Shown in pieces: positions 1 through 5,957 of a DNA stretch of 8,295 nt. The stretch comes from Clostridia bacterium. GTDB lineage: Bacteria; Bacillota; Clostridia; Oscillospirales; CAG-272. Every line of letters begins with the position of its first letter. The first letter of the stretch is position 1. Under the pieces are notes generated by a model. It made no database searches. It worked only from the letters and a program-made list of their open reading frames with translations, and was not told the origin of the DNA. The position numbers and the translations under genes are program-made. Where the stretch lies: positions 1 to 8,295 of the forward strand of contig JAFWWR010000091.1 in the NCBI GenBank assembly GCA_017518025.1, in the 5' to 3' direction.

Positions 1-223
1 GAACGCTTTCGTCGATTCCGTCAGGAACGACGTCCTTCCTCCCATCGACGTGTACGATTCCGCCCTCTGGATGAGCATTACGGCGCTTTCCGAGCAGTCT
101 ATCGCCATGGGCGGCGCACCCGTGCCGATCCCCGACTTCACAAAAGGGAAGTGGATCCACAGAGAGCCCTTCCGCCGCAGTATCTACTGCCTCGAAGAGG
201 TATGTGACGAGTGCTTCAAATAA
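1..223 (+). CDS. Gfo/Idh/MocA-family oxidoreductase, C-terminal end (5' partial)
   Basis: This is the last 73 codons of a gene that begins before the window; the reading frame starts at base 2 and ends at TAA 221-223. The visible tail has the hallmarks of the C-terminal part of Gfo/Idh/MocA NAD(P)-dependent oxidoreductases, including those annotated as GH109-like glycosidases: a PPIDVYDSALW segment, then LSEQSIAMGG, then PVPIPDFTKGKW. In this family the N-terminal Rossmann domain binds NAD(P) and the C-terminal alpha/beta domain shapes the sugar or polyol site. The Rossmann domain and catalytic residues lie outside the window, so the substrate cannot be named. A terminator follows, so the gene is probably the end of its own, unrelated transcription unit. 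Confidence is good for the superfamily and low for any exact activity. Confidence 0.8.
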   Translation, partial: NAFVDSVRNDVLPPIDVYDSALWMSITALSEQSIAMGGAPVPIPDFTKGKWIHREPFRRSIYCLEEVCDECFK

Positions 224-236
224 GGCCGTCGCCTTA
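221..236 (+). other. Small hairpin overlapping the oxidoreductase stop codon
   Basis: TAAGGC (221-226) and GCCTTA (231-236) form a perfect 6-bp stem with a CGTC loop, starting exactly on the stop codon. No T-run follows it, so it is not an intrinsic terminator by itself. It may protect the mRNA 3' end, or it may be chance. Confidence 0.4.
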
Positions 237-280
237 AGCGCAGACCGAAAAAGCACGGTTCTAATTTGACAAAGTAAAAA

Positions 281-331
281 GAAGATCCGCTGGTTTCATC
301 TTTCAAGGTGAAAATCCTGCGGATTTTTCCA
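281..331 (+). terminator. Rho-independent terminator of the upstream oxidoreductase gene
   Basis: Bases 281-290 pair with 319-328 (core ATCCGC/GCGGAT, extended by A-T and G-T pairs). Inside this, TTTCATCT (294-301) pairs with AGGTGAAA (306-313) around a TTCA loop. The two stems are separated by a small internal loop that could also form a GG:CC pair. The 3' arm runs into TTTTT (324-328), as expected for an intrinsic terminator. An A-rich run at 277-280 just before it could give some activity in the other direction. It isolates the four-gene operon from transcription arriving from upstream. Confidence 0.8.
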
Positions 332-353
332 TTTAATGTACTTTTTCTCTCGC

Positions 354-401
354 CGTTTTTGCCCCACGACGTACTGAGGTAGCCTTGTGGGGCAAAGAAC
401 G
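354..401. repeat. Long imperfect inverted repeat (14-bp stem) in the intergenic region
   Basis: Bases 354-367 pair with 387-401. Ten pairs are perfect and continuous (TTTGCCCCAC with GTGGGGCAAA), then one bulged G (397), then four more pairs. The 19-base loop can form a small inner stem (376-379 with 383-386). No T-run follows on either strand, so a standard intrinsic terminator is unlikely. It could be a structured leader or small RNA, a dispersed repeat copy of this genome, or a protein-binding dyad. The structure is directly visible; the role is unknown. Confidence 0.7.
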
Positions 402-463
402 ACGACTCTGCATCTTAATGCGACAGCCCTTTTTAAACGTTCGTGCAAAAAAATCGAAATATG

Positions 464-492
464 TTGACAAATATCTTGCTGAATGTTATAAT
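464..492 (+). promoter_or_regulatory. Consensus housekeeping sigma promoter for the four-gene operon
   Basis: TTGACA (464-469) and TATAAT (487-492) are both exact matches to the sigma-A/sigma-70 consensus, with an ideal 17-base spacer. An A-run at 447-453 just upstream could act as an UP element. Transcription should start near 498-500, leaving a leader of about 42 bases before the GTG start at 541. A promoter this strong for such genes implies that a repressor holds it down, which fits the dyad immediately downstream. Confidence 0.93.
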
Positions 493-501
493 AAAACGAT
501 G

Positions 502-515
502 CGAACGGATGTTTG
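502..515. promoter_or_regulatory. Candidate LexA (SOS) operator
   Basis: CGAACGGATGTTTG is a near-perfect dyad: CGAAC, four bases, then GTTTG, with a single break in symmetry. It matches the Gram-positive LexA/DinR box core GAAC-N4-GTTC in all but one base, and fits the Bacillus form CGAACRNRYGTTYC at all but the last position. It lies about 10 bases after the -10 box, just past the predicted transcription start, where a bound repressor would block a strong promoter. The operon ends in uvrA, a classical SOS gene, which strengthens the call. LexA binding is inferred. Confidence 0.7.
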
Positions 516-525
516 ATTATTTATG

Positions 526-533
526 AGGGGAGG
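526..533 (+). promoter_or_regulatory. Ribosome binding site that fixes the start at GTG 541
   Basis: AGGGGAGG lies 7 bases before GTG 541, ideal spacing for initiation. It lies downstream of the in-frame ATG at 523, so it cannot serve that ATG, which has only an AT-rich stretch without a Shine-Dalgarno sequence upstream. The true start is therefore the GTG. Confidence 0.85.
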
Positions 534-540
534 CGGTAAC

Positions 541-2274
541 GTGGCAGGGAATAACGACGGCGATTACAGAGTATTTCTGGACGTTTCCCTTGAGATCAAC
601 GGCAGCAAACGCTACCGCAAACCTCCGGAGCCCGACACGGGCACCGTTGAGATCGAAAACGGGACCGACGCGGACGACGGGGGAGAAAAGATCGTCAGGA
701 TAAACGCCCCCTCCGCCGATTCGGCGCAGAAACACCCGTTCGTCACGTCGTCCTATAAGCGCAGCGCCGCAAGATTCAATTCCTTTTCATCCCGCCGCGA
801 GGGCACCCAAGGCGAACTCGTAGAAAAAAGGACGTGTTCCGGGCCCTTTGTCACGGAACTGGCCGTCTACGACTGGGGCGGGAATTACAGCTTCTACGAA
901 AAATTCCTCCGCGACGCGGAGAGGTTCAGAGACATAGAGGGCCGTGAATCTCCTCACGTTCCGTTTTTCTCGTATATCCCTCAGTATTCCCAGATGAATT
1001 CATCTCAGAGCGACTATTACTTCTGGCTCCGCACCTGCGTCAGGAACGGGACCTATCCCATGGCGGACATATCTTATATCCTCCTGCTGATCTACGAGAC
1101 GATAAATCTGTGCGCTTCATCCGACAACGTACGGGATGCGGAGCTTCTCGGCAGACTGTGGTCCGCCTACAGGAGCGTTTACCCTATCCTTGACAAATAC
1201 CTTTCCGAATGGATGGCGGACTACTGCATGACCGCTTCGATCCGTCTTCCTGAATACGTGTTCGCATTCCTGCCGAAGATCGTGGAAAGGTCGACGCTGA
1301 AAGAGTTTTATATCGAAGAGGCGTTCCTGCGCGCGGGATCGGACGGCTCGAATTCTCTGTCCGAATGTCTTATCGAGGCGTATTCCGACTACGATCTTTC
1401 AAGGAGCCGGTATCTTCGTGAGGATCCGTCCCTCGCCGCACAGACGAAGGAGATATTCCGCACGGTGACTGACAAAATGAGAGCGGCAGGGAAAGGTATC
1501 TTTTCAAAAGAACGGTTCCGCCGCGTCACGCTGAACAGGGACGTTTACAGCGGCTCTCTCTGCTCGTGCAGCGTCAAAAAACGGCTCACGGTGACCCTGA
1601 ACACCCCTTTTCGCTCACCGGAGACGAGAAAGACCGTCACGGAACTGCTTAGATTCGCTGAAAACGCTGTCAGAAAGACCCACGGGATAAGGTCGCGCCT
1701 TTCGGTGACTGGCCTTGATCCGGCGGTGCTTAACATCGCCGAGAGGACGGGAGAAATCGTCTGCCGTCCGCCGGAAGAGGAGTATCTGTCGAAATATGAC
1801 GCACCGGACGGGGCGGTCTCCATTGACGACGCGATCGTCGTGGAGAACACCTCATGGGAAAACACGGAGATCCTGACCGAGGGCGCGGATGAAACGGAAA
1901 ACGGCCGGCCGGTCTTCGACGAACCGGACGGAGCGCTCGTATGGAACGGAGAGCACGGAGACGAAACCGAAGAGGAGCCGGCGGACGCCGACGGGGTTGA
2001 CGCATCTCCGCTTACGGTCCTTCGCAGGATCGACGGTAATCTGTGGAAGGTCCTCCGGGAGGCGACGGGATCATACGGGAAGAGCGGGGATACGCTCTTT
2101 GAATCGCACTGCCGTGAACTGGGACTGTTCCCGGACAGCGCCGCCTCGGCCATAAACGACGTTTTCGCCGATATGACCGGCGACGTGATACTTGAGGCCG
2201 GCGACGGCGGCTACACGCTGATAGAAGATTACGCCGACGACCTGATCGAGCTTTTCAGAAACGATACGGACTGA
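541..2274 (+). CDS. TerB-N / TerB-C domain protein, first gene of the module
   Basis: A 577-residue soluble acidic protein with no signal peptide or membrane segment. Residues about 1-98 look disordered and charged. The TerB-N domain follows (about 99-300), recognised by VYDWGGNYSFYEKF near 109, then YIPQYSQM near 145, and DYYFWLRTCVRNG leading to ISYILLLIYETINL. A middle region ends with HGIRSRLSVTGLDP. A very acidic linker (about 450-488) precedes a TerB-C-type end with GLFPDS, INDVFADMTGDVI and LIEDYADDLIELF. I see no clear central TerB metal-binding domain. TerB-N and TerB-C are known from proteins of Ter-linked stress and DNA-processing neighbourhoods; the biochemical role is not established. 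Being first in an operon with an ATPase and a helicase suggests a scaffold, sensor or DNA-contact subunit (inference). The start is GTG 541, chosen for its ribosome binding site; ATG 523 would add six residues. The next gene begins 41 bp later with no terminator between. Confidence 0.82.
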   Translation: MAGNNDGDYRVFLDVSLEINGSKRYRKPPEPDTGTVEIENGTDADDGGEKIVRINAPSADSAQKHPFVTSSYKRSAARFNSFSSRREGTQGELVEKRTCSGPFVTELAVYDWGGNYSFYEKFLRDAERFRDIEGRESPHVPFFSYIPQYSQMNSSQSDYYFWLRTCVRNGTYPMADISYILLLIYETINLCASSDNVRDAELLGRLWSAYRSVYPILDKYLSEWMADYCMTASIRLPEYVFAFLPKIVERSTLKEFYIEEAFLRAGSDGSNSLSECLIEAYSDYDLSRSRYLREDPSLAAQTKEIFRTVTDKMRAAGKGIFSKERFRRVTLNRDVYSGSLCSCSVKKRLTVTLNTPFRSPETRKTVTELLRFAENAVRKTHGIRSRLSVTGLDPAVLNIAERTGEIVCRPPEEEYLSKYDAPDGAVSIDDAIVVENTSWENTEILTEGADETENGRPVFDEPDGALVWNGEHGDETEEEPADADGVDASPLTVLRRIDGNLWKVLREATGSYGKSGDTLFESHCRELGLFPDSAASAINDVFADMTGDVILEAGDGGYTLIEDYADDLIELFRNDTD

Positions 2275-2315
2275 TCCGGATCCCACGGAAATGATTTGAA
2301 GGGACGGTATTTTGT

Positions 2316-3647
2316 ATGAACACTGAAAGAATACCGAAAAGAATACTCGGGACGTTGTTTTCGTCCCTTTCGGCGGGCGTCGTTCCCAGAACGGGCGCTC
2401 CGTATATCGCCATCGGCAGGAACGCTGAGATCGCCTCGCTGACCCGGGACCTCGACAGGACAGCCGAGGGCGAGGGTGTCACCCGATTCATAATCGGGCG
2501 GTACGGCTCCGGTAAGAGTTTTCTCATCCAGCTCGCCCGCGGATACGCCATCGACCGCGGCTTTGTCACCGCGGACTGCGACCTCTCCCCAGAGAGAAAG
2601 CTCGTGGGCTCGTCCGGTTCGGGGCTCAATACCTACCGGGAGCTGGTGCGCAATCTCTCCTGCAAATCGTCTCCCGACGGCGGCGCTCTGCCGTCGATAA
2701 TCGGGCGATGGTACACCTCCGTCGCCGCGTCCCTTGCCGAGGAGGGTATCACACCCGATTCCCCTGTCTTCGGTGACGAGGTGTCGCGCCGTATAGTCCG
2801 GGAGGCACGGATATTCGAAAATAACGTGGGCGGTTTCGACTTCGCTCTCGTCGTCAGCGAATACTGCCGCGCCTGGGGCGAAGGAAACGACGGGATGATG
2901 TCCGCCTGCCTCAAGTGGCTCCGCGGGGAATACAACACCAAAACCGAGGCCCGGGAGGCGCTGGGCATACGATCCGTCTCCGTCATCGACGACTCCAACT
3001 GGTACGACCACGTAAAACTTCTCGCCGCCCTGGTGAGAAAGATCGGATACAGCGGTCTCTGCATATTCATCGACGAATGCGTCAATCTCTATAAAATAGT
3101 CAATCGCGTGTCCAGAGAATCGAACTACGAGAAGATCCTTTCCATGTTCAACGACACAATGCAGGGCGGTGCCGAAGGACTTATGATCGTTTTCGGCGGC
3201 ACGCCTCAGTTCCTCGAGGACAACAGACGGGGTCTATTCAGTTATGAGGCGCTGAGAAGCCGTCTCGCCGATCCCCGGATCGTTCCCGAGGGAATGCAGA
3301 GCGCCATGGGTTCCATCATCAGACTCAGACGGCTCGGCGATTCCGAACTTCTCGCCCTGATCATGCGCCTTACGACCCTGCACGGTATGTATTACGGCTG
3401 GGAGCCGCGGATCACCGACGGGGAGAAGAAAGATTTTCTCACGGTCCTGCTCGACCGCACCGGAGCCGACTCCATGATCACCCCGAGAGAGATTATCCGG
3501 GACTACATCGGCGTCCTCGATCTGCTTTATCAGAATCCCGACGCCGCGGCGTCGGAACTTTTTCCCGCCGTCGGGCAGAACGACGCGACGGATCGGGAAC
3601 CGACTCCGTCAAACAGAAAGATCACCGTCGATGATATCGAGTTCTGA
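2316..3647 (+). CDS. BrxD-like (DUF2791) P-loop ATPase
   Basis: A 443-residue soluble ATPase. The N-terminus (RIPKRILGTLFSSLSAGVVP) is typical of the DUF2791/BrxD family. Walker A is GRYGSGKS at residues 61-68. SPERKL (91-96) and TYRELVRNL (107-115) are further family landmarks. Walker B is LCIFIDE at 248-254. After it come GGTPQF (294-299), a likely sensor segment, and RGLFSYEALRSRL (305-317), whose arginines are plausible ATPase-regulating residues. TPREIIRDYI (389-398) lies in the C-terminal helical part. In type 2 BREX, BrxD is encoded with the Lhr-like helicase BrxHI, the same pairing as here. The likely role is an AAA-like motor or loader working with the helicase on DNA (inference). 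The ATG at 2316 has GAAGGGA 11 bases upstream. No nuclease or methylase domain is fused. The similar residue layout suggests an intact active ATPase. The family call is firm; the partner and substrate are not known. Confidence 0.87.
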   Translation: MNTERIPKRILGTLFSSLSAGVVPRTGAPYIAIGRNAEIASLTRDLDRTAEGEGVTRFIIGRYGSGKSFLIQLARGYAIDRGFVTADCDLSPERKLVGSSGSGLNTYRELVRNLSCKSSPDGGALPSIIGRWYTSVAASLAEEGITPDSPVFGDEVSRRIVREARIFENNVGGFDFALVVSEYCRAWGEGNDGMMSACLKWLRGEYNTKTEAREALGIRSVSVIDDSNWYDHVKLLAALVRKIGYSGLCIFIDECVNLYKIVNRVSRESNYEKILSMFNDTMQGGAEGLMIVFGGTPQFLEDNRRGLFSYEALRSRLADPRIVPEGMQSAMGSIIRLRRLGDSELLALIMRLTTLHGMYYGWEPRITDGEKKDFLTVLLDRTGADSMITPREIIRDYIGVLDLLYQNPDAAASELFPAVGQNDATDREPTPSNRKITVDDIEF

Positions 3648-3671
3648 CCTTGCCCGAAAGGAGGACGCCCC

Positions 3672-5951
3672 ATGGAAAACGTATTCGACTCATATTCTCC
3701 GTTCATCAAAGAATTCATTTACAGACGCGGATGGGAACGCCTGCATGAGATGCAGGTGGCGGCGTCCCGCGTCATTTTCGAGACGGAGGACAACCTTCTA
3801 CTGACGTCGTCAACGGCGTCCGGCAAGACGGAGGCGGCGTTCTTTCCCGTTCTCTCGGAGATCTATGAAGATATCGACAACATAAAGGGATTTGCGGTTC
3901 TCTATATCGCGCCGCTCAAATCGCTTATAAACGACCAGTTCAACCGGATCTCGGAGCTCACCGAGGAGGCGGGGATCCCCGTATACCACTGGCACGGGGA
4001 CGTGGCTTCGTCGCACAAGTCCCGCGCTCTTCTCCATCCGTCAGGCGTGCTTCAGATCACCCCCGAGTCGGTCGAATCCATGCTGATCCGCCGTTCCGGC
4101 GACCTGAATTCGCTTCTCGGCGATCTGCGCTACGTCATAATCGACGAGATCCACACCATGACCGGCACCGACCGCGGAAACCAGGTGCTCTGTCAGCTTA
4201 AGCGCATCTCCGACAAGACCGGGAAATTTCCGCGCCGTATCGGGCTGTCCGCCACGGTGGGCGATATCGAAAGCGCCGCGCGGTGGCTCGGGGCGGGGTC
4301 CGGCAGGAGCACCTCCGCTCCGGAACCCGGCGGAAATAAGATAAAATGGCGTCTCGGAATGGAGCATTTCTATATCAACGGCGACGGGATCTCCGACGAC
4401 AAACGCCGCCTCGCGGATATAGCGAACGGCGCGGCGGAGCCGACGGAAGAGGATGTGATCGAAAAGCCGTACGAGGACACATTTTCCCTCGATCCCGGTT
4501 TCGAGTACGTCTACGACTGCGTAAAGGACAAAAAGGCGCTCGTTTTCTCGAATTCAAGGGAGGAGACCGAGTACGTTACGGCGACGCTGCGACAGATCGC
4601 CTCAAAACGCGGAGAAGATGATATCTTCCTCATCCATCACGGCAACCTTTCCGCGTCGATCCGTGAGGACGCCGAAATAAAGATGAAGGACGACGAATCT
4701 CACGTGGTCACCTGCGCTACCACTACCATGGAGCTGGGCATCGACATCGGGCGGCTCGAGAGGATCATCCAGATGGGAAGTCCCGTTTCCGTCAAATCCT
4801 TCCTGCAGAGACTCGGCAGGTCCGGAAGAAGAGAACTGCCGCCGGAGATGATGATGGTCTTCCGCGAGGAGACCGCGCTCCCCAACGCGCCGCTGCCCCA
4901 GCTTATCCCGTGGGAACTTCTGCGCGGGATCGCCATAGTTCAGCTTTATATAGAAGAGCGTTTTATCGAGCCGCCGTTCAGGATCGAGCTTCCGTTCAGT
5001 CTGCTTTTCCATCAGACCATATCGGTCCTCGCATCCCGCGGCGCCATGGACCCGCCGTCTCTTGCATCTACGGTGCTGTCGCTCCCACCATTCGAAAAGG
5101 TGACCGCGGACGACTACAAAAAGCTCCTCGTTTCCATGATAAACGAGGACTACCTTGAAATGACCGATGAAGGAGAACTGATCGTCGGACTGCGCGGCGA
5201 GCGCATGGTCTCCTCGTTCAAATTCTTCGCAGTTTTCAAGGATTCCGAGGACTTTACCGTACGCTGCGGCTCCGACGAGATCGGCACCATCAGCAGCGCG
5301 CCGCCTCCGGGAGACAGATTTGCTCTCGCAGGCCGCGTCTGGGAGGTGGAGGAATGCGACGCCGCACGCCGGCTCATTTACGTCAAGGCCGTGGAGGGCA
5401 AAATGGAGATCGCCTGGCCCGGCGATTTCGGCGAGATCCATACGAAGATCCTGAAGAGGATGAAGCAGGTACTTTGCGAGGACGTTGAGTACCCGTATCT
5501 GAAGGAAGGCGCGCTGAAACGCCTCCGCGCCGCGCGAGCCGTGGCGAGAAACACCGGGATCACGCAGAAAGACGTGATCTCCACCGGCGGATCGACCTAC
5601 GTCTGTTTCCCGTGGCTCGGGACCAGATCGTTCCGAACCATGAGACGCTTTATCGGCAAAAACGGCGGAAAATTCGGCGTCTCCGGCATGGAATTCGAAG
5701 GATGTTATTACATCTCCTTCAAACTGAAAAACGGCACCGGCGACGAGCTTTTCGACCATCTTGCCGACGTTGCGGCGAAAGGGATCGATCTTGAAGGGCT
5801 CGTCGAGGAGAACGAGGCGCCCGCCTTCGGGAAATTTGACCCGATGGTACCGCCTGAGTTGCTGAGGAAAGCATATATCAGGGACAGACTTCGCGCCGAC
5901 GAGGTCTATGACGTCCTTATGAAGAGAAAACAGAACAGATCGGAAAGGTAA
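3672..5951 (+). CDS. Lhr/BrxHI-like superfamily II DEAD/DEAH helicase
   Basis: A 759-residue ATP-dependent helicase with all core motifs visible: motif I STASGKT (47-53), Ia APLKSL (80-85), Ib QITPES (128-133), II DEIH (158-161), III SAT (193-195), IV-region ALVFSNSREE (289-298), V TTMELGIDIG (351-360) and VI QRLGRSGRR (379-387). After the two RecA-like domains comes a winged-helix-like region (about 415-505) and an Lhr-type beta-barrel region with LIVGLRGER, FFAVF and FALAGRVWEVEE (550-561). It is shorter than the roughly 850-900 residue Lhr core, and lacks the long C-terminal extension of E. coli Lhr, so it is a compact form like BrxHI. Lhr proteins translocate 3' to 5' on single-stranded DNA. 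The ATG has a perfect AAAGGAGG seven bases upstream. The gene starts 24 bp after the ATPase gene and ends 6 bp before uvrA. It is probably the DNA-remodelling motor of the module (inference). Confidence 0.93.
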   Translation: MENVFDSYSPFIKEFIYRRGWERLHEMQVAASRVIFETEDNLLLTSSTASGKTEAAFFPVLSEIYEDIDNIKGFAVLYIAPLKSLINDQFNRISELTEEAGIPVYHWHGDVASSHKSRALLHPSGVLQITPESVESMLIRRSGDLNSLLGDLRYVIIDEIHTMTGTDRGNQVLCQLKRISDKTGKFPRRIGLSATVGDIESAARWLGAGSGRSTSAPEPGGNKIKWRLGMEHFYINGDGISDDKRRLADIANGAAEPTEEDVIEKPYEDTFSLDPGFEYVYDCVKDKKALVFSNSREETEYVTATLRQIASKRGEDDIFLIHHGNLSASIREDAEIKMKDDESHVVTCATTTMELGIDIGRLERIIQMGSPVSVKSFLQRLGRSGRRELPPEMMMVFREETALPNAPLPQLIPWELLRGIAIVQLYIEERFIEPPFRIELPFSLLFHQTISVLASRGAMDPPSLASTVLSLPPFEKVTADDYKKLLVSMINEDYLEMTDEGELIVGLRGERMVSSFKFFAVFKDSEDFTVRCGSDEIGTISSAPPPGDRFALAGRVWEVEECDAARRLIYVKAVEGKMEIAWPGDFGEIHTKILKRMKQVLCEDVEYPYLKEGALKRLRAARAVARNTGITQKDVISTGGSTYVCFPWLGTRSFRTMRRFIGKNGGKFGVSGMEFEGCYYISFKLKNGTGDELFDHLADVAAKGIDLEGLVEENEAPAFGKFDPMVPPELLRKAYIRDRLRADEVYDVLMKRKQNRSER

Positions 5952-5957
5952 AGACCT

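Noticed and set aside
266..271. TTGACA as a second promoter -35 box
   Set aside because: No -10-like hexamer lies 16-18 bases downstream, and the position runs into the terminator stem.
438..507. CGTTCG (438-443) and CGAACG (502-507) as inverted operator halves flanking the promoter
   Set aside because: Only six bases match over a 58-base separation; the second copy is better explained as half of the LexA-like dyad.
1545..2153. 202-residue Ser/Pro-rich open frame on the - strand
   Set aside because: Composition is what the reverse of an acidic, GC-rich coding stretch gives; no ribosome binding site or domain support.
541..2274. Calling the first gene a tellurite resistance determinant
   Set aside because: TerB-N/TerB-C similarity gives the name only; no TerC, TerD or TerZ partner genes are present and the context is DNA processing.
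2273..2282. Ten-base palindrome GATCCGGATC between the first two operon genes
   Set aside because: It has no loop and no T-run, so it is neither a terminator nor a convincing operator; probably chance.
2229..3011. 260-residue open frame on the - strand opposite the ATPase gene
   Set aside because: Overlaps the conserved Walker A region of the + strand gene and shows no domain of its own.
541..5951. A complete BREX system
   Set aside because: Only BrxD-like and BrxHI-like proteins are present; no methylase, PglZ, BrxC/PglY or PglW is in the window.
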